NCBI GenBank assembly: GCA_032622095.1
Contig: CP136069.1
Coordinates: 36,430,194-36,494,193, forward strand
Length of the DNA: 64,000 nucleotides
Direction: 5' to 3'
From: Siphonodentalium dalli
Taxonomy: Eukaryota > Mollusca > Scaphopoda > Gadilida > Siphonodentaliidae
The notes below the pieces were generated by a model. The model saw only the letters and a list, made by a program, of their open reading frames with translations, did not search any database and was not told where the DNA came from. The translations under genes and the position numbers were made by a program. Shown here one piece after another: positions 32,881-45,659 of this stretch. Numbering within the stretch: the stretch's first letter is position 1; every line of letters starts with the position of its first letter.

Positions 32881-33143
32881 AACAATCTTCAAAAATCGAT
32901 ATCTGATCACTCTGAACTTTGATGGGTGGGTTCCTCGACTCGAATCAAATATTTTTACTCCCGACATAAAAGAAATAATAATTTAGGAGCATTTGATCGG
33001 ATTGAGTACCTACCCAGGTGGTGAAAAATAAAAGATATCAAAAATCTATATCTGATAACTCTGAGCTTTGATGGGTAGGGTCCTCGACTCAAGTCGAATA
33101 TTTTGTAACCCCCGATGCCAGAGAAACACTAATTTAGGACCGA
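32881..33143 (+). repeat. About 130 bp repeat, two tandem copies
   Basis: Copy 1 (32,881-33,006) and copy 2 (33,018-33,143) share ATATCTGATCACTCTGAACT versus ATATCTGATAACTCTGAGCT, TTGATGGGTGGGTTCCTCGA versus TTGATGGGTAGGGTCCTCGA, then CCCGA and AATTTAGGA. A third copy is at 43,321-43,461. The copies keep TTTGATGGGTGGG...CTCGACTCGAATC, which is the best family marker. Open frames across them are not conserved. Confidence 0.75.
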
Positions 33144-33589
33144 AATGAAAATTGGGAAAATATGCTTCTACCTCTAACAAAAAGGAACGATATTGTAAAC
33201 TGGCACTTCCCTGGTGACATACTGGCATCCATGTGGAGTTTAGAGTCTATATATATAGACACAACCAGTAAATATAAGTTTCTTGGAGCACTCAAAATTC
33301 GTTTATTTTATATCACCATCAGTTTAATTAAAACCACCTGCCTCTGAGTCACAAGACGAAATGTGGGAAACGGGCAATTTTAATGGTAGGACCTCCAGGT
33401 CAGGGGTAAATGCTGAAAAGACAAAATAGTCTTGTCGATAAAAGTTTTGACCTAGAAAATAAGTTTTTATTCCATTTTGAAAAGGAATAATAATCTTATC
33501 CTCTATAACATATCCAAATTCCGATAACTCCGCTTATAGCAAAATTTTCTATTCAAAATGGCATCCATGATGACAATTGGTATTGCAAA
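33144..33589. other. Unassigned spacer
   Basis: No gene is recognised. The sequence is AT-rich up to the start of the long inverted-repeat copy at 33,590. Confidence 0.35.
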
Positions 33590-35222
33590 ATGCTGACTTT
33601 CTGTGATAGGTGGCTTTAGGTGAAAAAACTATCGCCAAGTTTGTAATAAAAATGAAATATACACAAACAATGATTTGTCGTAAACCATATAATTATGTAG
33701 AATGTCTGTCCCAACATGGCCATATCACACCAGCCTGTTACCCCATTTGATATTGGAATAGTTAGAAAATGGACATGAAAAATAACACCAAAACATCGTC
33801 TTCACCATTGGTTTCAGTAGTATAATAGGATTAAATTTGTTTTAAATTATTTTTCCTCAAAATGTGTCTACGTTGTTTACACGCCGTTTCCACGACCCAA
33901 ATACAACTTTCAAATTTTACAGCAGTGCGGAAAATAACGTTCACATCTTCTACTTTCATATGATTTCTAATTTTTCCGTATGTTAAAACATATATACTTA
34001 AAACAGTTAATCCAAGTAGATAATTAACATAGTTCCAATGCTACGTGCGTGTGTCCCCGCCTGTCTATCTTGTTTACAGTTGATTTCAATATATAAACAT
34101 GCAATGGACGGATCTACGTAAATTGTGAAAAACTATATGGATATATACTTATCGAGATCATATCATGAATCTCTACACTGGTTACGCATGTAGAGATAAT
34201 TATACACCAGTTCAAATAATGTGAAATTTTTTCATGCTCAGGTAAGGAAGTTTATAAACATTTAAAAAAAACAGCGCAGCTAATATATTCTTAGTTAATA
34301 TCGTTCCTCAGTAAATAGTGTATTCAACAGTGTGTGTAGTTGACGAAGATCCCAGCTCGATGTTGCTTGAAATATGTCACTTTGTTGAGTCGAGGTTGAT
34401 TGGCATCCTTTACAATCATGAAATGTCTCACGGGTGATCAATTTAATGTTTATTTCGATGTTGACTCACTATTGTGAAATATATTATTAAGGAAAAAGTA
34501 ATAACAAATAAATATATATAGTCACGGAGTTGTTTTTTTTCTTCAATGCTATAAAGTTCTCCGCCTGAATATTAAAACGTTCCCATATTTTTAACTGGTT
34601 GAATATGATCTCTACGGTAGCCAGAGTATAAATTCATGACATGATCTAATACTTGGCGACCCATTCCTATATTATATAAGAAAGAAATATTTTCAGCATA
34701 TACTGCAAATCAGGCAATTTACTACGATAGTGATGTTGGGTTGAAATTTAAATACAAATGCATCTCAACATAATTACTTATTATATAAGTTATATTATGT
34801 TCCTTTCTGAACCCCCTCCCACAATCTCACCATCGCCACGTCTCTGATAAATTCAGGATGACCGTCCTATCATTAAATTATGGTCAACATAGACCATTGT
34901 TCTTGCAGGGACACATACGATCAAATTGAAACCCCTTTATCGCGTACCGAAAATTTTAAGACGCTGGGGAGCTTATTTACGAATACACCCGAAAATCATC
35001 GGCTGTTGTCGGTGGTTGCATGATCCAAAATGGCAGGTTGGTTGTTTGGGACCCAAACACTACGATTTTGTTGTAATTTTCATAACGTCTTTATGGGACA
35101 TAATTATATTGGTCGTAGAAAGGTAGTTTGGGCATTTATCTACCTATTTTGATACCGGGACAATTTCAAAAGCGAATATTATTTTGTGTATTTTGGAGCG
35201 CAAACCGCCTTTAAAGCATTAA
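33590..35222 (+). repeat. Long dispersed repeat R2, copy A, with a 750 bp interior segment absent from copy B
   Basis: Copy A runs from GTGATAGGTGGCTTTAGGTG (about 33,605) through AACTATCGCCAAGTT-type sequence, GAAATATACACAAACAATGA, CATGGCCATATCACACC and ATGCAATGGACGGATCTACG to GTATTTTGGAGCGCAAACCG (about 35,200). Copy B at 39,931-40,811 is its inverted counterpart. Between about 34,273 and 35,022 copy A has sequence not in copy B, bounded by TTTAAAAAAAA and ATCCAAAATGGCAGG. No protein-coding frame is conserved between the copies. The family is not recognised. Confidence 0.8.
34273..35022. other. 750 bp segment inserted in R2 copy A (or deleted from copy B)
   Basis: It is bounded by sequence that is continuous in copy B. 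It contains AACTGGTTGAATATGATCTC, then GTAGCCAG and ATTCATGACATGATCTA, an inverted and diverged match to R2 sequence at 34,150-34,215. The segment may thus be partly derived from the same family. No TIR or target duplication was seen, so insertion versus deletion is open. Confidence 0.5.
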
Positions 35223-38200
35223 CGTCGTAATCTTAAATAAACGTGTGCGTCTTTCAATGGTCGGCGTTCCAAAATGAGGGGAGTTACTATCGGAATTATT
35301 CACAGTGAAGTTCATTCGTAGCCGCGGTTTAAATTTTATTTAGAACATAATTATAACATACTATGGACGGTCAAATATTTTCAATGGAGTGGCCTAAAAT
35401 ATAAATGTCGCGTGCAACGGGAAAATCTCAATCACTCTGGCTGGGCTGGAGACAATATTGGAATCGAAATCGAAATTCGTGATGCAAGCAAACGTTATTA
35501 TATCGCGTTTAAATTATCCTAATATTACATAGTACATACGTGAATCTGATCATCCTCAGATGTCCTTCTATTTTCATGAATCGACAAGAAACACATACTT
35601 ATGAACAAAGCAGAAGATACACCAAGTTTATCGCAAATTCGGTCAATGGTGAAAGCTACATGATGACGTTGTTCGTCGAATTTCGTTGAAATCGACATGA
35701 TGAATTTTATGAATGAAATGAACATCATGAAATCGACAAGCTTCTTCGTACATTACACATCTCTAATCGGATTGCGCGCACAACGTCAATAATATAATGT
35801 TTAATTTCAGTAAATACTCTCCTCTAGACAAAAACCAACAGTCTTGACTTTTGAAAGCTTTCAGTTTGATGTTGGTAGTTTATATTCTTTAATAATTTGT
35901 TCAAAAGGAACGGCTTTTAACAGTTTTTTAGTTATGTTTTAAGTATGTGTCGGTGAGCTCGTAGTCTGTTTGCATTGCGAATCTCTGATTTCTCACATGC
36001 CTTGATGTAACATATGATTGACCTAATTTATACACGAAATTGCTATAGGACCCACTCTGTCGATGAACGATTGTGCATGTCTGGAGTGTACTATATCATA
36101 GTCACACCACGATATAAGGCCTATGTTAATCTTATTTGATGGGAATACGCTTCTGTGAAGTTATTTTATGGGATTAAAAAAGACACACATATATCCTAGC
36201 TTATGCGTGTGTTTTAGCTGTGGTTCGTTAATTACGTTAGCATATGGTTATTTCGCGCTCCGCGTGTATAATGTTTCGCTGATTCTTGGTATACGTCGGC
36301 CATGTGCGTTTTATTTATAGAAATGGGATTTTTGGGGACGGATTAGTAGTCGAACTGCGATCCGGAGGCCGAGTCCGGTAAAAGGTGTAATTGGGAATTA
36401 TGGTTAGATGCATGAGAAACATTCAGTGATAAGCCGTGTATAGTTGTAATAATTTGAATGATTAGTTGTTGCAACGGAATTATGAGTTGGTCATTCGTGA
36501 AACCAATATATTTTATATTCTATAATTACAATCATGGGTATATAATATATGATCTTGAGTGCGTTACCATTTCTGACATTAGTTTTCTATATGCCTTTGG
36601 GTGGTGGTGGTCTATTCTGTCAGGGACCTATGTCTTTGGGTGTTGGTGATCTTTTGTGCCAGGGACCTGTGGATGTATTGATAAAACCAAGGCGATGACT
36701 TTTAGTAAAGAGCGTTTATAATTAACAACATGTGAATAGATGGTTCATAATTATATATGTTCTATATATATATGATATATGCGATATTTTTTTTATTTCA
36801 TAGTTTATAAAAATGTGATGCAGATGTAATAAATGAGATACATTGGATCTGAGATTCACGTCGGTGGATCATGATAAAATACCCAGACTTGTTACGTGTT
36901 ATTATCCTGCCGATATATATACTTACATATGCGTTATTATTACCAAAACATGGTATAGCATTAACACTTTTAACATATATATGTCGTTACCCCCCCCATG
37001 TTACAATCAAATTATAACCTAATAATAAAGAAAGTAAGCATATTATAATAATAATAGCGGACATCATAATTTATCAAACAGCTGAGTATCAGTCATTCAC
37101 TATTATCCTAGATGCTGTGAAAATGTTCGGATCAATTGTCACAATATGATTACTGTCTACTGTACGATTGTGTGATTTGAATCCCAAATAATGTCCAAGT
37201 CTATGAAAATATATCCTTTTTGTTACAGCAATTAGAAATGTATTGGCAGGTCTTAGTGGTTTTATATAGTTAGTATATATAGTACATGCATGGACACTGG
37301 TCACACTCCGCTAATCGCACAACCACTGGTCACGTCCCTGCTATAGTGTACCAGTTGGTTATTAATTACTACTATTTCCGAAACATCCCTCCGTGTTCGC
37401 AAGATGTTAGATTTAATTATACTAACATAAACGTGAGCATCCAATGATAAAACGTTTTGTCACAGACGATTCAGGGGCTTGAAATATGACCCGAGCCATT
37501 TCAGAAATTTATCTATGTGCGGTATTATAAATTACAAGAACTGCATGATAGTGGTAGTCAAGTAATAGTACTTTACACACTCCGTATCGTGATGTAGTTA
37601 TACCTTGAATTTTCCACCGCATTGGCTAATATACAAATATTGTTTGAATAAATCAGCACTATATAATATCACTTAGAATACTCACGTCGCACTCTACTTG
37701 GCAAAATAAAACCAAATTCAGTATTTACGTCCATGTAATAACTTTAATCAGAGCTCGTTCTCTTCAGGTCTTCTGTTTGTGGTTCCCGTGATACTCCCAT
37801 GTGAATGCTGCAGTCGACTTTTTGTCATCCAATCGGATTTCGCCTTTGGATTATAGAGACAATCCACAATCGATCCGGGGCGTTTACGTTTATTATCACT
37901 CGCGGATACGATTTGTGTCGGTATTGTATGGCGGATCTTTTCCGCTACTCATCCTACGCCTCGTGAAACCGGGGCGGTGTTTTCAGGAATGCTACTGGGT
38001 GAACTTGAATTTCTCACTGAACCCATTTACTTCAAAGATACAATGTTCAACTCATGGACAGTTCATTTGCACTTCTGAACCTCCACTTTGGGTTGGAATT
38101 TTCAAAATAATACAATGAGTTTCAGGTTACTCTGTTTATGTTAAGTCAAAATGTCCACACAATCACTAAATGTTATCTTGCGTGAGACAAAATTGCTTTT

Positions 38201-39930
38201 CTCCCCGCTCTTGTTAAATAAATTGTTGTATGAGCAACTGTTTGAGCAAATTCAAATGAATATTCCATCCGTACTCTGTGGCTTTTGGCTTTATACTGGG
38301 TGGCATGTGACTTTGAACAGACTAGTACCTTGTAGCCATGGTAACAGGATTATTGTGTTGAAATTTACATGTACCCGATTACAGTTTGAACTGGACAACA
38401 TTATCAGTTTAAGTAGAATATTTGCCCTGGGAAATATGTTATAGCCCCATACAAATAGTTCTATGTTTTCAAACAATTGTTCGAATAGTGAACATTTAGC
38501 TGAAACACAAATTAACCTCTAAATTCGGAATGCGCTCGGATATAAGATTGTGTTTTTCTGAGGAGCTGAAATCTGAATAATTTACGAACTATACTGTCAC
38601 ACCATACATAGTTAGGCATTGCCAAGCATTCAACATAGACGTCTTCCACTGGTTGATATTGTTATTAATTAACTACTTTTAACTAATTAGTCTAGCTGTG
38701 ATATGGAACATCTAATTGTGGCAGCCCGAGGTGGTTTACTGATGCCCGCGGGCCTGTTTACGTGCCCGTGAATGGGGCGGTTTATAGGGTGACAACTTGG
38801 TACACGATCGTCAGAAGGTCACTGAGTTCATTTTCAATGCAAACATAATTTGTATGTACTGCTTGAATATTATAATTAAGCTAGTTAGTTAACCTCTTTA
38901 TTGCCGAATGGCCTTATGACGTCATGTGCTGGGCTCTTGGACGTTTATATTGCCATTTCCAGTGGACAAATATAACGGGAATATGACAAAAACATAAAAC
39001 TTACTCTGTTGAAAGGGTACTATCGTTAACAATCATGGAACATCATACACTGTTTGAAACTTTGAGATAAAGTTATTCCGAAGCACCAACCTTCAAGTTA
39101 TGAATAATTACCTACTGCTAGTGTGCTGAAGTAGGTCCGTTGGTACTATGGACCATATAGCACACGACGTGCACTTTTAAGTATGTAATAGTTACGGACG
39201 TCATAGCACCGAAGAGGTTAAACATATTTGAGTGCCAATACGAACGTATATGACAGACAACGACTGGGGTACACGTGCTAACCTTATATATAATTAGTTG
39301 GAAATGAGTGGACACTCAGATTCAAAATGCGACTGATTTGGGCATATTTGTATTTGATATGTTACCCAACCAGTGCTCTTAGAGAATGTATTATTTATTG
39401 TCTGTGTTATTAATTTTCGAACAGTTTAACCTACACTTTTGTACCATACTTGACACATATGGCTTATTAACTTTTAGAAATCGGACCGTTCGCAGTGTGG
39501 ACCTATTAAATTTGGTGGTATCCCATATGAAACATTATGTCCATAGCGATATGCGTTTGTTGACCCTTTCTTTACTAAATGGTTTTTCCCAGTTAGTTCA
39601 AAAGTGTACATCGGAATGATCATGTTTTACTTGGAAGTATATGTTAAGGTTATAAAAGCAGATGACAGATACATAACAGTATAGAAGGAGCCCTATCCGT
39701 TGAGTGAATTTTTTCGATAATAAGTTCAACAAAGTACGGTCGTTTATTGAACATACTAGCGAATTTGCTATACCGGTCCCAAGTGAACGGGTACGGGTAA
39801 ATTGGTGAACTTCGTTACGGTCACTTACGTACTTTCAGTCCAGCACCTACAACAATAGTGATTTGGAACGGGTATATCCAAATATACCGATAAGTGCATG
39901 AATTATATGAAATAGCAGTAACTTGTTAGC
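35223..39930. other. 4.7 kb unassigned block between the inverted R2 copies
   Basis: No gene is recognised. Copy 2 of the 48 bp dispersed repeat is at 36,203-36,250. A local doubling of CTTTGGGTGGTGGTGGTCT-type sequence with CAGGGACCT is found at 36,595-36,670. The 105-codon frame at 37,801-38,118 starts with GTG rather than ATG and has no domain match. A CRE-type TGACGTCA is at 38,920. The block is enclosed by inverted R2 copies, so recombination between them could invert it. Confidence 0.4.
36203..36250 (+). repeat. Dispersed 48 bp repeat, copy 2
   Basis: TGCGTGTGTTTTAGCTGTGG, then TTCGTTAATTACGTTAGCAT and ATGGTTAT, corresponding to 22,502-22,549. It is followed by TTCGCGCTCCGCG, absent from copy 1. 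Confidence 0.7.
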
Positions 39931-40811
39931 TATGCTTTAAAGCCACATGGCGGTTTGCGCTCCAAAATACACAATATAATATTCGCTTTTGAAATTTTCC
40001 CGGTGTCAAATAGAAGATAAAAATGCCTAAACTACCTTTCTACGACAAATATATGTCCCAAAAAGACGCATTGAAGTCATGAAAATTACAACAAAGTTGC
40101 AATGTTCGGGACCCGAACAATTTTTCCAACCTGCCATTTTGGATTTAAAAAAAATATTTATAAACTTCCCTATCTGAACATGAGAAATTTCACAATACTT
40201 GAACTGGTGTAGAATTATCTCTACGGGCGTAGCCATGGTAGAGATTCATGATATGATCTAGCTAAGTATATATATGCATATAGTTTTTCATAATTTACGT
40301 AGATCCGTCCATTGCATGTTTATATGTTGAAATCAACTGTAGACAATTTAAGATAGACAGGCTGGGAGAGTGTATACACACACACGTAGCATTGGAACTG
40401 TGTTAATTATCTACTTGGATTAACTGTTTTGAATATATTTTTTTAACACATGGAAAGATTTCATATGAAAGTAGAAGATGTGAGCTTTGTGTTCCGCACT
40501 GCTGTATAATTTGAAAGTTGTGTCGTGGGAACTGCGTGTAAACAATGTAGACACATTTTGAGGAAACATAATTTAAAACAAATGTAATCCTATTCTACTA
40601 CTGAAGACGCTGTTTTTTGTGTTATTTTTCATGTCTATTTTCTAACTATTCCAATATCAAACGGGGTAACGGGTGTGATATGGCCATGTTGTGACAGACA
40701 TTCTACATAATTATATGGTTTACGACTAAGCATTGTTTGTGTATATTTCATTTTATTACTAACTTGGCGATAGTTGGTGCACCTAAAGCCACCTATCACT
40801 GAAATTCAGCT
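39931..40811 (-). repeat. Long dispersed repeat R2, copy B (inverted)
   Basis: The complement matches copy A from CAGTGATAGGTGGCTTTAGG to GGAGCGCAAACCGCC, but lacks the 750 bp interior. It also contains ATCTCTACGGGCGTAGCCAT then GGTAGAGAT (about 40,212-40,240), a small stem also present in A. A similar GATATCTACGGGCGTTAGCC string occurs alone at 61,329, hinting at further family pieces. Confidence 0.8.
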
Positions 40812-41226
40812 ATAACTTATAGCACGTGCAAAATCGTATCATAGTCTGAGCGAGTTTCATCTGTTTCATGAGTTTTCACAGAAGTGGAGAAAACGCTCTT
40901 TACTAAAACCATATAATGAATATAATATCATTGAACTTTCTGTGTCTTTTCCATGTTGAACTTTTCAAAATAGCTTGGGATTTAGATCCAGACCAAAATC
41001 CCAACACTTAATATGACTAAATATTCTTCAGCTAATATATAGGCCTTTGTAGATACTCTATATATAGCATATATTATATTTTGTTGCAGTTGGCTCACCA
41101 AACTTGCCAGTCGGTGTGCTGAATTTTACCCCATGCAACAGTCTGCGATTACAAAAGTGTACCGGTATGGGTAGCTGCCCACATACGTACCCGTATGCGA
41201 TGGGTTTGATATCGGAAACTCGCTGC
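40812..41226. other. Unassigned spacer
   Basis: No gene or clear repeat is seen in these 415 bp. Confidence 0.35.
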
Positions 41227-41378
41227 TATCTGAGCATTTCCTATGGGATAACTACTCATCAATGATGCTTTAGTATAGAAAGGGTTAGACTTATTATCTG
41301 AACATTTACTATGGGACAGCTACTCATCAATGATGCTTTAGTATAGATATGGTTAAACTTATTATCTGATCATTTACT
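41227..41378 (+). repeat. 68 bp tandem repeat, 2.3 copies
   Basis: TATCTGAGCATTTCCTATGG at 41,227, TATCTGAACATTTACTATGG at 41,295 and TATCTGATCATTTACTAT at 41,363 begin successive units exactly 68 bp apart. The interior TACTCATCAATGATGCTTTA is identical in the first two. Confidence 0.9.
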
Positions 41379-43320
41379 ATTTAATATTTAGATGTCTGTA
41401 ACATTTTATGACAACACAAGCATGGTTTGCTATATGTGAATCACGTACACGTGTACATAATGTGTTATGTGAAACATGAGTCCTGCATTGGTCAATTCAA
41501 TTCATTTATTTCTCATTTCCTTAACCAAGGCATTGAGATAAATATATTAAGTTTATACAGATGTGTAAATATTTACAGGTGGTCAACACGGCGAACAAAC
41601 ATATGTATCTAAATTAATTAAATAAATAATGTCATACATATCCTTTACTTAAACACTGTTTTATAATATGATATATTATAATGCATGGGCGTTCATGTGC
41701 GTTATATCATATATAAATCTAAGAAAATTCTTAGACTATTTGTCTTATCAGAAAACATAGATGTCGAAATACATATTTGTCTTAGTGTTGAGTAGTCCAC
41801 TCATAACTATTATTACATTTGTTTTTTTTTGCGAATTCTATTGGCAAGAGACGGGTTCTTGATTCTTTAAATTGATCGCATTTGAATAGGTAGTGGAATT
41901 CATCGCCAACGTCTTCAGAAGTACATAACGTGCAACTTCTGTTCCCAGCAAACTAAGGGTGACTTCGAGATCGGCTGCAGCTAGCTCCGTCCGGAGATGG
42001 GACATCGAAGTTACTGATGGTCAGGATAATGTGACGTCACATTTCTAACTTATCCTGGACGTGAGCTATGGTACTACCGATCGTATGCAACATGGCGGAC
42101 AATGATTTAATTAGTCCACCAACGTAGACTAATAGGATAAGAGATAGTTTCATATTCGTGGACATTACGAGTGGTTTATCCTCATATGCAAAGAACAGTC
42201 GTTAAATTAATGTCAAATAATGTTTTTCCCGATATTAAACGACAATAATTCTACGTTGGGTGGAATGTGACTAGTAGATATAGTATGATCGAATGGATGA
42301 GAAAAGTCAATGTGGTTGGTAGATCTTCGGGTTCGATGAATGTTTTACGAAAACACTTTCATTTCATGAAACAATGTGGGAAAGGTGGAGATTATCGTTA
42401 ATAATTTAATTCGATGATTAAAATATAGGACATACATATTGTTTGTATTGAATACTGAAAGTGAGATGCGCTGGCAGCCTCGGTTATCGTCATTCGAGAT
42501 AAGTCGAACATAGACATGCGCCTACTTATTCCCTATATCGGCTATAAGGAAAGCTGCAGTTGATCTCTCATATGTTATATATGTATAGGTGCATGCAGGA
42601 AATGTCACTCTTCAGCACAAGGGGCGACAAGAGTAAAGGACGACAATGCGCAGAAAATCAATGAACTTGTATTTGCGTGACCTTTGCATTGAATTGTATC
42701 CATCCGGATCAGAATCTGTTGTCTCGAGTTATTTCTGAATTTTAGTTGTTCTTTTCTTCCTGTGGACGGAAGGACTTGTCCAGCCGTCCTCTGCGCCTGA
42801 GAGTTGCCTAGACTGCAAGTACTGGACTAGGATGGGGATATATATTGGGTAGAAGTGTGTCCTCATACACCAAAAGAACAGTGTTACTAGTCTTGTAACT
42901 ATGAGCACTACCACACATGATGGCAATGGTTCGATTATACTACTACTCAATACACGCGTCTCGTATACCACCCACGTAGATACGTTTATATAGTGTACAA
43001 ATTCTATGGCTTAGAGTCTTTAAAGATACAAGGTCGAAAATAACTATGTTCCCCGGTCACCCACGCACCCCCTCTGTGCAAATATTTTATTTATTTAAAT
43101 TGTACGAGAATACGTAGAACTCGTGCGCCCCCGCAAATGCAAATACTGACACTTCCGTGTCAAATTTTAATTATTTTGCGATAACATTGATCGCCATGCA
43201 AAGTCAATGTGAACAATGGCATTGCGTGACCTTTCGAACTTTCGCGACGGCGTTTACGCATGTCCATATATTGATGGAAGAAGATCATTCGACTATTTGC
43301 CAGGCCGCCAAAATATTCGA
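41379..43320. other. Unassigned spacer with a CRE-type palindrome
   Basis: No gene is recognised. TGTGACGTCACA at 42,030-42,041 is a perfect 12 bp palindrome containing the CREB/ATF consensus. It is bracketed by AGGATAA and TTATCCT. An 80-codon minus frame at 42,729-42,971 has one hydrophobic segment, but its only upstream start is GTG, so it is not called. Confidence 0.4.
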
Positions 43321-43461
43321 TGTGGTGAAAAATAACAGATTTAAAAAATCTACATTTGATAACTTTGATCAGCATTGATGGGTGGGCTCATCGACTCGAA
43401 TCAAATATACGTTTAACCCTGAAACCGACAATATATTAATTTAGGGGCGTTTAATTGGATT
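43321..43461 (+). repeat. Third copy of the 130 bp repeat of 32.9 kb
   Basis: GTGGTGAAAAATAACAGATT, CATTGATGGGTGGGCTCATC, GACTCGAATCAAATAT, CCTGAAACCGACAATA and AATTTAGGGGCG match the copies at 32,881-33,143 in order. Short frames on both strands here are shadows of the repeat. Confidence 0.7.
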
Positions 43462-44852
43462 ATTCATCTTTATTCCTGATCACTTGCCTGGATAGTCTAT
43501 GCTGCACGACAGTCCATGCCTAATAATCGCTTGAACCCATGGGGAGATACGGTCGGGTGTGGTCGGCTATTGGTAGGAAGGCAAGTTGTTATGACAAATC
43601 TGGTAAAATATTAACTGCATCTAAAAACATCCACCAACTGTGTGGCAGATATATCTCTCCAATATGCACTATCAACAAAATAACAATGATGATTCAGATG
43701 AACGTTTGCCGTTTGACATAGATACGCAAGCCAAATCACAGGGCGGCCGTAATTCATCCGCATAACAGAACACTGGAAAACAAATTTTGTATTTGTGTTT
43801 TCTTTTTTATTGTTATATCTATATGCTTTTCTGTCGGGATGGTTTAGGTGGATTTTCAGTAAGGAGTGTGAAAGTCTGTGACATTATATTTTACCAATTA
43901 TTCTTTGTATATATCATTATAATTATCATATTAAGTGGAATATTCTCCCTTTCTTTGGGTCGACCAGTCGGACGTCTGAGTAAGGAACTTAGCATAATAC
44001 GTTTATAAAAGATATTCTTCTAAACTATCTAGGGTTACGTGAACAGAGTAAAGGTTGCTATGTGAAAGATACAAAATCGTCGATACTATATCTTCAAGAC
44101 AGACATTGTACAATAAGAAACGGAAACAAAACTATCTCCGCGAAATGGGGCTTTAAAACAGGCCTGACATCTTTCAGGTAAAAGGTGCGCGGTATAGCAA
44201 ATATGTTTTACTAATATTCTAGAGTTTCAAATTCATGAATCTTTGAAAGATATCAGCGAAATCTTTATTATTCTGGATAAAACAATAGAAATATGCGACT
44301 AAGTCCTGCAATGATTTACGGCCCAAATATTGCAGTAGGTAATATGCAGATTATTTTATATTGGGATTGGAATCTAGTGAAAAATCAACAAAAGGATGCA
44401 TTTAACTATAAACAAGCAAATAACCTACACACAGAATAGGCGATGAGCAATGGTCGACAGACCCGAGCTAGTCGATGTATACATATTCAATTATAAAGAA
44501 CATCAGACCGCTATATTACAACACTGTAATTGACATTAAACATCACCAGAAAGGTCGGAGGTTTTTTTTAATTCAACATCTCTCTTCTACGGGATAAAAC
44601 ATACATTGATATGGTGAATAATCTTATCGAACAAAATAAGTTACGTTACAATTACACTGAGACCTTCACCAATGACAAACGTGATATTAGTCAAAGACTT
44701 TTTCTTCACTCACTCTTCTTAGACATATGATGTACAACTATATCTTGCTCTTCAAAAATAAAGTGAGAACATAAGTCGAAAGAAGGGCCATTGCAGAAAA
44801 TGAAAATGAATCTCACCAAATCAGTTGATATAATTGATGTAACGAATACCGG
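43462..44852. other. Unassigned spacer
   Basis: No gene is recognised. The sequence is AT-rich with short frames only. Confidence 0.35.
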
Positions 44853-45260
44853 TTCTTTGACTGTATCGTCTCCACTACATCATGGTTTCACATTACATAT
44901 CCTGGCTCTGAATGATTAATTTGGTGGCAATGGGTGTCTTTCCATTACCTTTTCTTGGTCCGGTGTTACGTTATTAAATTTGCAAGTGGCCCATTTGTTA
45001 ACTAGGAAAATCATCGGCTCTACATTGTTTCTACCACAAGATGTGTCTGGTGGTCACTTGCTATTCCCCGTGTCGGCACTTGATTAGATTGGTCTGATTG
45101 TGCCCAAAGATTTTGGGACATATCTCCTGTCATCTTAGACTGCATAGATTATCTTGCATTGTTCACTGTACTATGATGTAGTTGGCCACATGTGTTCAGG
45201 TTCACATATTTTAATAGGTCCCTTGTTGTGGGAACACCCACAATTCTCTTCTCTAGTATC
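44853..45260 (-). pseudogene. Decayed coding fragment, tandem unit 1
   Basis: On the minus strand one frame reads SCGRNNVEPMIFLVNKWATC, then NNVTPDQEKVMERHP and FRARICNVKP, broken by stops. Unit 2 reads almost the same peptide, so the protein rather than only the DNA was conserved before decay. The family is not recognised; it is probably a transposon-borne gene. Confidence 0.6.
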
Positions 45261-45262
45261 AA

Positions 45263-45659
45263 TTCTTTGACTGTGTCCACTACAGCATGGTTTCACACTG
45301 CAGACCCTGGCTCTGAATAATTCATTTGCTGATCACCATGGGTGTCTTTCCATTACCTTTTCTTGGTCCGGTGTTACGTTATTAATTTTGCCAGTGGCCC
45401 ATTGGTTACCAAGGAAAATAATCGGCTCTGCGTTGTTTCTACCACAATATGTGTCTGGGTGGGCACCTGCTATTACCCGTGCAGGGCTTGATTATATTGG
45501 TCTGTTTGTTCCCGACGATTTTGGGACATATTATCTGTCACCTTAGCCTGCATCGACTACCTTGCCTTGTCCACTGATGTAGTTGCCCACATATCAGGTT
45601 CACATATGTTAATAGGTCCCTTGTGGTGGGAACATCCACAATTCTCTTCTCTAGTATCC
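45263..45659 (-). pseudogene. Decayed coding fragment, tandem unit 2
   Basis: The minus strand gives ARVIAGAHPDTYCGRNNAEP, then IIFLGNQWATGKINNVTPDQ, EKVMERHPW, a stop, and ELFRARVCSVKPCCSGHSQ. The part before it (NMSQNRREQTDQYNQALHG) lies in another frame, so there is at least one frameshift. It is a direct duplication of 44,853-45,260 (about 400 bp period), and both units end at a CTCTTCTCTAGTATC string. The encoded family is not recognised. Confidence 0.65.

Noticed and set aside
42729-42971. 80-codon minus frame with one membrane-like segment and a TATATAA about 25 bp upstream
   Set aside because: The start is GTG, not ATG; the only internal ATG comes after the hydrophobic segment. No family resemblance.
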